Source: Thermogladius sp.
Lineage (GTDB): Archaea; Thermoproteota; Thermoprotei_A; Sulfolobales; Desulfurococcaceae
Direction of reading: 5' to 3'
Assembly (NCBI GenBank): GCA_009904025.1
Contig: WYEE01000090.1
Span: forward strand, 1 to 5,897
Length of the DNA stretch: 5,897 bases
The notes beneath the pieces are model-generated. The model searched no databases. It was not told the origin of the DNA and was given only the letters and a program-made list of their open reading frames with translations. Positions 1 through 5,505 of the stretch are shown here, one piece after another. Position 1 is the stretch's first letter; every line of letters begins with the position of its first letter. A program made the translations under genes and the position numbers.

Positions 1-968
1 GGGTAGTTTGCTTTAAGGTAGGCGTACGCGGCTAAGAAGTCGTAGTTGAATACGTATGGTAGTATAAAGGCGTTGAACAAGTAGAGGGCCATGACCACAG
101 CGTAGCCTACGAAGAGGCCCTTCAGATAGGATCTACCGGGGTCCTTCACCTCACTACCTATAAAAGTTGTGACTTCGAGGCCCGACCAGGCCCATAAAGT
201 CCAGAAGAGCATCCCGTAGGTTCCTATCAGGAGCGGGTTTGCTGTGAGGACAGGTACGTTGTATTGCTTGCTCACATTCTCGTTGAAGGCAACCGACATT
301 ATTTTGGATGCGCTCCCAGCCCCGTAGACGGACTCGAATGCGGCTACACCCTGCCCAGGGCCCATGAAAGCCAGTGCGCCCAGGGTTATAACGGTGACCG
401 CGAGGGGTATTATCGTGGCAACCCTCATAGTCCACTTAATTACTTTCATACCGCCAAGGTTTAGAATCCATAGTACTACGACTAGGATTATTGATATTAT
501 CAATTGGTTGACAGGGTCTATCAAGGCGTTAGCCATGTTTATCAGAGACTGGCTACCCGAGGCTAAGCCTGCGACTGCGAGGGGGCCGCTGAAGGCCTTC
601 AACCCAATGTACATTATGAATCCAGCAGTCATAGCCCCGCCTCCCCCGACAATATAGTACCAGAATGGAATGTACCCTAAGACCGAGTGGAGGGTTCTCG
701 ACACAACTACATACATGCTACTAGACCTAGGGAAGGAGGCTACTATATAGTAGAACGCTATTGTGAGAGGCAGGAATATTAAGCCGGCTAAGAAGAACGC
801 TAGAGCGATATTCCCGCCGTAGGTGTCCGGGTACCCCAGCATCTTCACAGCGTAGAAGGTCATACCAGAGGCAGCTGGGCATGCTATAGACCATAAGGCC
901 ACGTCTAGCCACGATAACTCTCTTACGAGCCCTGAGGCTCTTCTAACAAACACCACTTCTTCGGCCAC
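1..968 (-). CDS. APC-superfamily amino-acid permease (3' end beyond window)
   Basis: The frame is open for 322 codons from a GTG at 968-966 to the window edge, so the C-terminus is missing (family members usually have about 430-520 residues). It should be an inner-membrane secondary transporter for amino acids or related amines; the substrate cannot be read. The N-terminus carries the APC signature: a short basic/acidic lead (RRASGLVRELSW, 9-20), then TM1 with a small-residue break (ACPAASGMTF, 29-38). FPRSSSMYVVVSR (79-91) matches the PRSGGxYxxxSR stretch of the family, and WAWSGLEVTTFIGSEVKDPGR (259-279) matches the TM6-7 region ending in EVKxPxR. About eight hydrophobic segments are visible. 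GTG is chosen because an in-frame TAG lies 27 nt upstream and a GGTGG ribosome site (975-979) sits 6 nt before it. It is divergent from a PLP enzyme, suggesting a shared amino-acid substrate (inference). Confidence 0.9.
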   Translation of the reverse strand, partial: MAEEVVFVRRASGLVRELSWLDVALWSIACPAASGMTFYAVKMLGYPDTYGGNIALAFFLAGLIFLPLTIAFYYIVASFPRSSSMYVVVSRTLHSVLGYIPFWYYIVGGGGAMTAGFIMYIGLKAFSGPLAVAGLASGSQSLINMANALIDPVNQLIISIILVVVLWILNLGGMKVIKWTMRVATIIPLAVTVITLGALAFMGPGQGVAAFESVYGAGSASKIMSVAFNENVSKQYNVPVLTANPLLIGTYGMLFWTLWAWSGLEVTTFIGSEVKDPGRSYLKGLFVGYAVVMALYLFNAFILPYVFNYDFLAAYAYLKANY

Positions 969-1037
969 TCCAACCCACCAAAATATAGTTTTCGTCTAGC
1001 ATAATTTAAAAACATATTTCATCTATATAGAGGTAAT
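969..1037. promoter_or_regulatory. Divergent promoter with a TATA box shared by permease and PLP enzyme
   Basis: The 69-bp space between two divergent starts contains ATTTAAAAA at 1004-1012, which reads TTTTTAAAT on the other strand. On the plus strand it lies about 30 bp before the ATG at 1038. On the minus strand it lies about 40 bp before the GTG at 968. Both distances fit archaeal TATA-to-start spacing with short leaders. A second A/T box, AAAATATAG (980-988), could serve the plus gene with a longer leader. The plus gene has GAGGT at 1030-1034, only 3 nt before its ATG. The boxes are seen; their use is inferred. Confidence 0.55.
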
Positions 1038-2393
1038 ATGGCTACAAGTATAACCGTAGAAGAAGAGAGTTTGATCCCGAGCCCATTCGTGTTAAAGTAC
1101 TTTCCATTCATCCCAGTTAAGGGGAGGGGGTGTAGGCTTTTCGATGAAGCCGGCAGGGGGTTTATAGATGCAACCTCGGGTTCAGGAGTCTACTTGATAG
1201 GCTTCAACCACGAGGAGGTTGTTAAAGAGGTCTTAGACCAGGTTAGAGAGTTGTTCAATTACACAACCCTCTACTTCTACAACAAGCCCTCGATAGACTT
1301 GGCGAAAACCCTGGGGGAGTTGTCTCCCGGAGGCTTCAGTAAGAAGGTTGTATTCGGCTTCAGCGGGTCGGACGCGTTGGAAATAGCTTTAATGGCCTCT
1401 CTCCACTACACTGGGAGGAGCCGGATAATATCCTTCAGCGACTCTTTCCACGGAACCCTATACCTGCCTCTAGGTGTTAGCGGCATTCTACGGGGTAGTA
1501 TTGGGTTTGATGGTTTGCTAGCCTACAGGGATGTACTCTTCGTCGAGTACCCCAACCCCTATAGGAATAAGTGGGGTGTAGACGGGTACGAGCAACCCGG
1601 CGAGCTCACTAACCTCGCAGTGGGGGAGTTGGAGAAGGCGGTGAGAGAAACCGGTGGGGTTTCATCCATCGTCGTAGAACCAGTTCAAGGGGACGCTGGG
1701 ATCGTTGTCCCACCCCGGGATTTCGTTAGAGAAGTCGCGAGAATAGCCGGCGAGAACAATATCCTCCTCGTCGACGATGAGGCTCAGACAGGGCTTGGTA
1801 GAACCGGAGCCTGGTGGGGTATCCAGCACTACGGTGTGACACCCGATATAGTCGTATCAGCCAAGGCCCTCGGAGGCGGGTTCCCGCTCTCGGCGGTCAT
1901 AGCCAGGAGCGAGATCCTCGACTCACTACCTAGAGTTGGCTTGGGTTTCACGAACATGGGTCACGCCGTCTCCTGCAGGGCTGCCTTGGCGACTATACGG
2001 GTGGTAAGCAGGGAGGGGCTTGTGGATAGGGCTAGACTTCTCGGCGTAGAGGTTTTGAAGAGGTTGGGGGAGCTTGGGGAGAAGTACCATTTCATCGGGG
2101 ATGTGAGGGGGCTTGGCTTGATGATAGGTGTTGAGGTGGTCGAGGACAGGAGAAGCAGGAAGCCCTCACGGTTGAAGGCGCTGAAGATATCTTGGAGTGC
2201 TTGGAGGAGAGGGTTGATTATAACCACTCTTGGCAGGCAGGGGAATGTCCTGAGGTTTATGCCACCACTCAACATACCTAGAGAGGACCTGGAGGAATCC
2301 CTCCGCATACTCGAGGAGGCGGTAAGAGATGTCGCGGAGGGCAGGGTGCCCGATGAGGCTGTTGAAAACATCGGCGGGTGGGGGTCTTGGTGA
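1038..2393 (+). CDS. Class-III PLP-dependent aminotransferase / amino-acid racemase-type enzyme
   Basis: This 451-residue cytoplasmic enzyme is of usual length for the fold-type I, class-III family (GABA, ornithine and acetylornithine aminotransferases, and archaeal/lactobacillal racemases). Motifs appear in order: SGSDALE (109-115) for PLP phosphate; SFHG (136-139), whose F/H stack on the PLP ring; EPVQGDAG (214-221); DDEAQTGLGRTG (246-257), whose D247 should bind the pyridine nitrogen; and SAKALGGGFP (274-283), with K276 as the Schiff-base lysine. R406 in LRFMPPL matches the arginine that binds the substrate carboxylate in ornithine aminotransferase. The usual TxxxNP stretch is replaced by FTNMGHAV (304-311). 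Exact substrate and reaction (transamination or racemisation) cannot be settled; annotation pipelines would probably say 4-aminobutyrate aminotransferase. Its divergent neighbour is an amino-acid permease. The start follows GAGGT at 1030-1034. Confidence 0.9.
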   Translation: MATSITVEEESLIPSPFVLKYFPFIPVKGRGCRLFDEAGRGFIDATSGSGVYLIGFNHEEVVKEVLDQVRELFNYTTLYFYNKPSIDLAKTLGELSPGGFSKKVVFGFSGSDALEIALMASLHYTGRSRIISFSDSFHGTLYLPLGVSGILRGSIGFDGLLAYRDVLFVEYPNPYRNKWGVDGYEQPGELTNLAVGELEKAVRETGGVSSIVVEPVQGDAGIVVPPRDFVREVARIAGENNILLVDDEAQTGLGRTGAWWGIQHYGVTPDIVVSAKALGGGFPLSAVIARSEILDSLPRVGLGFTNMGHAVSCRAALATIRVVSREGLVDRARLLGVEVLKRLGELGEKYHFIGDVRGLGLMIGVEVVEDRRSRKPSRLKALKISWSAWRRGLIITTLGRQGNVLRFMPPLNIPREDLEESLRILEEAVRDVAEGRVPDEAVENIGGWGSW

Positions 2394-2398
2394 GCGAG

Positions 2399-2498
2399 AG
2401 CCGGGGGCGGGATTCGAACCCGCGGTTAAACGGGTGTCTGAACCCCTCTACAAGTGGGCCCTGCAGCCCGCCGCCTTAGACCGCTCGGCCACCCCGGC
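2399..2498 (-). tRNA. tRNA-Cys (GCA), split by a 25-nt intron
   Basis: On the minus strand the acceptor GCCGGGG (2498-2492) pairs perfectly with CCCCGGC (2406-2400). The T arm is GCGGG-TTCGAAT-CCCGC, and the D arm GCC/GGC has GG in its loop. The anticodon stem GCGGG pairs with CCCGT once an intron is removed. The loop C-T-GCA-G places U33 before anticodon GCA (2464-2462), and base 73 is U (2399), the known cysteine identity base. Mature length is 75 nt, with a 6-nt variable loop, one longer than usual. CCA is not encoded. The gene ends 5 bp from the stop codon of the convergent aminotransferase. A T-run at 2368-2365, inside that gene's antisense strand, may end the transcript. A long-variable-arm Leu or Ser tRNA was considered and does not fit the anticodon loop. 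Confidence 0.93.
2436..2460 (-). other. tRNA-Cys intron at canonical position 37/38
   Basis: The 25-nt insert lies between G37 (2461) and A38 (2435). It can form a bulge-helix-bulge for the archaeal splicing endonuclease. The 3-nt bulges are A36-G37-G on the 5' side and A-C-A38 on the 3' side, each cut after its second base. The central helix is C32-T33-G34-C35 against intron TCAG, with three pairs and one C.U mismatch. The intron hairpin is GCCC/GGGT. Removal restores a normal 7-nt anticodon loop. Confidence 0.85.
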
Positions 2499-2525
2499 TT
2501 CAAGATAGAATAGTGTTAGAGGGGG

Positions 2526-2531
2526 TTATAA
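2526..2531 (-). promoter_or_regulatory. TATA box of tRNA-Cys
   Basis: TTATAA is centred about 30 bp upstream of the tRNA 5' end at 2498, the expected place for an archaeal tRNA promoter. Transcription would start near 2503, leaving a leader of only a few bases for RNase P to remove. Confidence 0.6.
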
Positions 2532-2757
2532 GCCTCGGAATAGTCCTCCAGGGGGTTGGAGTCCCAGTGGGTTTTGCAGACGGTGATTCGAATATCCGAG
2601 TAAGACGTGTATGGTCTAAATGTTTATCTAGTTTGATCTTGTTAAAACCACTGTTAGTTTTTTGTATATATATTCGGTCATGTAGCTTAGGGTTAAGTAT
2701 TTAAGGGTATAAAGTAGATATAGGTGTGAAAAAACTATATGTAGTTAGAGGTGTAGT
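2532..2757 (+). promoter_or_regulatory. Upstream region and promoter of the AbrB-PhoU gene
   Basis: No credible gene was found here. The part near the start is A/T-rich. TATAAAG at 2708-2714 is the best TATA candidate, giving a start near 2735 and a leader of about 23 nt. Earlier A/T boxes lie at about 2665-2672 (alternating TA, just after a T-run) and 2697-2702. GAGGTG (2748-2753) is the ribosome site. It is 4 nt from the ATG at 2758 and 7 nt from the adjacent ATG at 2761, so the second may be the one used. I see no convincing repeat or operator. Confidence 0.5.
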
Positions 2758-3795
2758 ATGATGGCTAGTGTAGAGAGGAGGAAGGTTCAGAAGACGGGTA
2801 GCTCTTCCTTCATAGTAACCCTCCCGAAAGAGTGGATTGACTCTGTGGGGTTGAAGAGCGGCGACTACGTGTACATATACGAGCACGGGGGTAGGCTCGT
2901 CATAACCCCGGGCACATTCGAGGTAGCCCAGTTGCAGGCTAGCGTCAAGGTGTTCAGTGAGGCTAGGATCGAGGAGATCTTCAGGAGTATCGTCGCATAC
3001 TATCTCGCCGGCTACACTAACCTGACGATCTCATTCGACCCCTCACTCCAGAACCTGGCAAAGAAGATCAGCGACTTGAAGAACATGGTTAGGATCAAAC
3101 TGGCTGGTGTGGAGGTTGTCGACGAGACCTATAACACTATCTCCTTTAAGATACTACTAGACTTGAAAGAGCTGCCTCTGGAGAGCGCGCTACGCAGGCT
3201 CCACCTAATAGTCTCAAACATGCTTAAAGACAGTTTAACCAGCTATAAGAACAGCGATAAGTATCTTGCTGAAGCCGTTATCCAGAGGGATGACGAGGCT
3301 GATAGATTCCACTTCATGATCATCAGGGAGCTCTCGATGGCTCTCCTGGACGTCAAGGTGATGCACGACCTAGGGTTGTCCTCGCCGGTTGAGGCGATCA
3401 ACTATAGGATTATAGCCAGGAACCTTGAGAGGATAGCAGACCACGCGACAAATGTTGCTAAGAATGTCATCAAGTATGGGAAACCCTCGGCTGTAGGCGA
3501 GGAAATATACAACTTGGGGCTACCCCTCATAGACCTGTTGAACAACGCTATGCAATCCCTCTACAAGCTCAGTAGGCAGGACGCCGAGGAGGTTATTCAG
3601 AAGACTCGCGAGACGGTGGGCAGGATAGACGAGACTGTCTCCAAGGTGTTGGTGGCTGATATACCGGATCAGGAGAAAGCCTTCCACATAATGGTCTTAG
3701 ACAGCCTGAGGAGGATAACAAGGTATTCCAACGGTATTGCCGAGACCTCCATCAACATAAAGGCTAGCAAGACCCCCTCCATCGACATAAAGTAG
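2758..3795 (+). CDS. phoU: AbrB-PhoU phosphate uptake regulator
   Basis: This 345-residue cytoplasmic protein fuses a SpoVT/AbrB-type swapped-hairpin domain to PhoU helical domains, a known archaeal arrangement thought to control phosphate transport, possibly by DNA binding through the AbrB part. Residues 6-52 are AbrB-like: RRKVQKTGSSSFIVTLPKEW, then VGLKSGDYVYIY and GRLVITPG. Residues about 65-135 form a linker domain, followed by two PhoU three-helix units (about 140-240 and 250-335). The first PhoU unit keeps the metal-type acidic motifs: DDEAD (178-182) and ERIAD (224-228) in NLERIADHATNVAKN. The matching place in the second unit reads SLRRITRYSNGIAE (316-329) and lacks the ExxxD acids. 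Two ATGs stand in tandem at the start. No pst transporter genes are in the window, so the target is unknown. T-rich DNA follows the stop. Confidence 0.88.
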   Translation: MMASVERRKVQKTGSSSFIVTLPKEWIDSVGLKSGDYVYIYEHGGRLVITPGTFEVAQLQASVKVFSEARIEEIFRSIVAYYLAGYTNLTISFDPSLQNLAKKISDLKNMVRIKLAGVEVVDETYNTISFKILLDLKELPLESALRRLHLIVSNMLKDSLTSYKNSDKYLAEAVIQRDDEADRFHFMIIRELSMALLDVKVMHDLGLSSPVEAINYRIIARNLERIADHATNVAKNVIKYGKPSAVGEEIYNLGLPLIDLLNNAMQSLYKLSRQDAEEVIQKTRETVGRIDETVSKVLVADIPDQEKAFHIMVLDSLRRITRYSNGIAETSINIKASKTPSIDIK

Positions 3796-3797
3796 TC

Positions 3798-3804
3798 TTA
3801 TTTT
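3798..3804 (+). terminator. T-rich stretch after the AbrB-PhoU gene
   Basis: TTATTTT follows the stop codon by a few bases without a clear hairpin. Short T-runs of this kind can end transcription in Crenarchaeota. A five-T run at 3845-3849 is a second candidate. Assignment is tentative. Confidence 0.3.
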
Positions 3805-3816
3805 CCGAAGAAGGCA

Positions 3817-3829
3817 ATATTTTAAACCC
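3817..3829 (+). promoter_or_regulatory. TATA box preceding the candidate structured RNA
   Basis: ATATTTTAAA is centred near 3823, about 27 bp before 3850 and about 30 bp before the first base of the self-complementary segment. It begins about 22 bp after the AbrB-PhoU stop codon, and no plus-strand protein gene follows. If active, its natural product is a short RNA. Confidence 0.45.
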
Positions 3830-3849
3830 TTTTAGCCAATTACGTTTTT

Positions 3850-3925
3850 ACGGTGACCCCGGTGCCCATGCAACGCCCTCGTAGTACCGGGGGCGAGTGA
3901 ACATGGGTCGGGTCACTCCCGGCTC
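3850..3925 (+). ncRNA. Candidate structured non-coding RNA (unrecognised)
   Basis: The 64 nt from 3853 to 3916 can fold into one nested stem of 21 pairs: GTGACCC (3853-3859) with GGGTCAC (3910-3916); CCCATG (3865-3870) with CATGGG (3902-3907); and CGCCCTCG (3874-3881) with CGGGGGCG (3888-3895), with one G.U pair and a TAGTAC loop. The internal loop between the last two stems is CAA on the 5' side and AGTGAA on the 3' side. It can be drawn as a kink-turn: a 3-nt AGU bulge, G3899.A3873, and an imperfect A3900.A3872. That would be a site for L7Ae. A TATA box lies the right distance upstream. ACA at 3926-3928 recalls H/ACA guides, but no stem is placed correctly for one, and there are no C/D boxes. 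It could instead be a regulatory or terminator element between the convergent genes. The pairing is seen; the RNA is inferred. Confidence 0.5.
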
Positions 3926-3928
3926 ACA

Positions 3929-4207
3929 TTAAAACCTCCTGCTTCTAGCTTTCGCGGGAATAAACCTTTCATCAGCCTCCCCAACCTCTTGAACCCTCTC
4001 AGCCTCCTCCCCGTTCACAGTAAGCTTCTTCTCCCCCGCATAGGCTTTAATCAGCTCTAACGGTATGTTGTCGAAGCGTCCTACGACATGAGTGATCCCT
4101 TGTTGCCTAAGCCATTCGAGAAAATCTTCCTCGAGGCCTGCTTGTAGAATAAGGTTGAGGTACAGCCTCCTCTCCTCGGGGTCTAGGAGCGACAATTCGA
4201 CCCCCAA
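3929..4207 (-). CDS. Small unrecognised protein downstream of aRF1
   Basis: I do not recognise this 92-residue protein. It has no signal peptide, membrane segment or cysteine. The first part looks helical and acidic (LLDPEERRLYLNLIL, 7-21, then EEDFLEWLRQQG). A short ITHVVGRFDNIPLELIKAY segment follows, and the tail is basic (PAKARSRRF). It starts 39 bp after the aRF1 stop on the same strand, so the two are probably cotranscribed. The TTG at 4207-4205 directly follows an in-frame stop and has no ribosome site. A TTG at 4195-4193 (88 residues) lies 5 nt after GGGGG (4205-4201) and may be the true start. Codon use looks like that of its neighbours. Its stop lies next to the 3' end of the convergent candidate RNA. 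Confidence 0.65.
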   Translation of the reverse strand: MGVELSLLDPEERRLYLNLILQAGLEEDFLEWLRQQGITHVVGRFDNIPLELIKAYAGEKKLTVNGEEAERVQEVGEADERFIPAKARSRRF

Positions 4208-4246
4208 CTATTGAAACACTTGGAGCACGCGGTAAAAACCTTAACG

Positions 4247-5372
4247 CTAACCTGTCTTAAACCTCAGTATACCCCCTACCCCGTTGAATGTCTTGTAGAA
4301 CCATTCGCCTTCAGGCATATCGTTGTTTATCACCACCACTCTAGCACCATGGCTCTTGGCTTTCTCAAGCCATTTTTCCACGTCACCCCTCTCCTCGGAT
4401 ACAATCAGCTCTTTAACCGCGCCTAACTCCAGGGCGTTATCAACCTCGTTTTCACCGTAGACCACCATGCCGTCGTCTTTAGCGAGGTGCAACTTGAACT
4501 CCTCGATAGCCTTCAAGCCCTCAACGTACTCCTGCTCCCTCAGGATATCCTCTGCTTTCATCACCAGCTCCCTCAACCCTGCTTCACCCTGGTATGAGAC
4601 GTCTATCAACTGGTCCACCAGGATCTTCTTCAACCTGTAGTCAAGGTATTCCCCCTGGACGAAGTCGTACTTGCTGTAAGCTGGCCCCCCGACCAGGAGG
4701 GCCTTCAGCTTCCCCTCCTCTAGGAGCGGGAGAAAGGCCTTGTTAGCGTGCTCACCCACTTTCTTGTAGAAGTCCTCGACCATCTGCTCTATGATCCTAT
4801 CATACCTCCTCTGGCTTTGACCACCCTTCTCGTGTTTACCCGGTATATACTCCTCCATCTCCTCCAGGACTATAAGCCTGTTCCCTTTGAGTAAGCCTAT
4901 TGTAGCGGCATCCCTCTCCACGAGTATGAGCCCTATAATGTTGTGTTCGTACACCATGTCCTCGAGGAACTCCGTGTGGAATGTTTTATCCGTCCTGTAG
5001 AAGAAGACTCTAACCTCCTCTGGCGGTATCAGCATTATCGATATGAAATCGCCTGTCTCAACGTTCTCCCCGGCGAAGAAGACCAGCCCCTTGTCAGGTA
5101 TCTTGCTGATCTTGCTAACCCTATCTATAGCTGCCGCCAGAGCCCTCTGGACAGCGTTCCTCGTCCTCTTCAGCTTGATGTTGTCTGAGATAGAGAGCTC
5201 TTCCCTAAGCAGGTTGACTACCTCGCTCACAGGCCTCCCCGGCGGTACGTAAAGGGATAGGAGGACTGTGGCCGGGGCCTTCCACTTCTTCAACTCCTTT
5301 ATTATCTCTCTCAGAGCCTGCTTGTCTACTCTGAGAGCCTCGAGCTTCTCCTCGCTGAAGCTAAAAGCCCAT
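4247..5372 (-). CDS. prf1: Peptide chain release factor aRF1, with +1 frameshift after codon 3
   Basis: aRF1 reads all three stop codons in the A site and triggers peptidyl-tRNA hydrolysis. It works with aEF1A and ABCE1. The intact frame from a TTG at 5293 gives only 348 residues and lacks the first helix of the family. The missing residues (SFSEEKLEALRVDKQALREI and on) are encoded upstream in the same frame, back to a TAG at 5401-5399, but with no ATG, GTG or TTG. An ATG at 5372 with GGTG 7 nt upstream reads ATG GGC TTT TAG; skipping one T joins it to the main frame. Joined numbering gives 374 residues. NIKL is at 64-67 (consensus NIKS), YRTDKTF at 125-131 (consensus YxCxxxF), and GGQ at 183-185; the last two match human eRF1 positions exactly. 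Domains are N (about 1-140), GGQ middle (about 141-275) and C (about 276-374, ending GGILRFKTG). The product call is firm; the start is not. An in-frame ATT at 5389 is another possible start. Confidence 0.92.
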
Positions 5373-5377
5373 CCTCC
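5360..5377 (-). other. Frameshift site at the 5' end of aRF1 (GGAGG-ATG-GGC-TTT-TAG-C)
   Basis: ATG is at 5372-5370, GGC at 5369-5367, TTT at 5366-5364 and TAG at 5363-5361. A one-base forward slip of the Phe codon (TTT to TTT within TTTT) resumes at AGC (5362-5360), in frame with the rest of aRF1. A GGAGG (5377-5373) abuts the ATG and lies 6 nt before the slippery codon. The base after the stop is C. The layout resembles bacterial RF2, where CUU-UGA-C lies behind an SD-like element. A single-base insertion in the T-run would look identical. Confidence 0.6.
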
Positions 5378-5407
5378 AGCACCCTGAATGCTGAGATTCT
5401 AAATTCC

Positions 5408-5425
5408 TTTAAACGGTTTTAAATT
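5408..5425 (-). promoter_or_regulatory. TATA boxes of the aRF1 operon
   Basis: On the minus strand, AATTTAAAA (5425-5417) and TTTAAA (5413-5408) predict transcription starts near 5396 or 5385. That gives leaders of about 13-24 nt to the ATG at 5372, which then includes a GGTG ribosome site (5383-5380). The same boxes are about 75-110 nt from the TTG at 5293, a poorer fit. This supports the ATG as the intended start. The boxes are near-palindromic and could also serve the divergent gene. Confidence 0.5.
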
Positions 5426-5494
5426 GCGTCCCCATACTGCAACACGGCGGGCAATCTGTTTCATCGCGTGAAGCAGAGGTTTAACCCGTTTGAA

Positions 5495-5500
5495 GGAGGT
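5495..5500 (+). promoter_or_regulatory. Strong Shine-Dalgarno site of the membrane protein gene
   Basis: GGAGGT lies 5 nt before the ATG at 5506 and fixes that start. The promoter is probably the A/T-rich block at 5408-5425, with a leader of about 60 nt. A weaker GTTTAA box lies at about 5479-5484. Confidence 0.65.
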
Positions 5501-5505
5501 TTACA

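Noticed and set aside
264..657. Plus-strand frames opposite the permease
   Set aside because: The minus strand carries an unbroken permease frame with APC motifs; the plus-strand frames are shadows.
1961..2371. 136-residue minus-strand frame opposite the aminotransferase
   Set aside because: Low-complexity Ser/Leu-rich shadow of a clearly real class-III PLP enzyme gene.
2399..2498. Reading the tRNA as an intron-less Leu or Ser tRNA with a long variable arm
   Set aside because: Only GCA is preceded by U33 and gives a closed stem after intron removal; U73 and the bulge-helix-bulge support Cys.
2513..2704. 63-residue plus-strand reading frame between the tRNA and AbrB-PhoU gene
   Set aside because: It begins with GTG inside the tRNA promoter, has no ribosome site, resembles no protein and covers regulatory A/T boxes.
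3850..3930. Calling the structured segment an H/ACA or C/D guide RNA
   Set aside because: No RUGAUGA/CUGA boxes. The ACA at 3926 lies 9 nt beyond the lower stem and no proper guide pocket forms.
4943..5252. Plus-strand frames opposite aRF1
   Set aside because: They mirror the conserved aRF1 coding sequence and have no ribosome sites or family resemblance.
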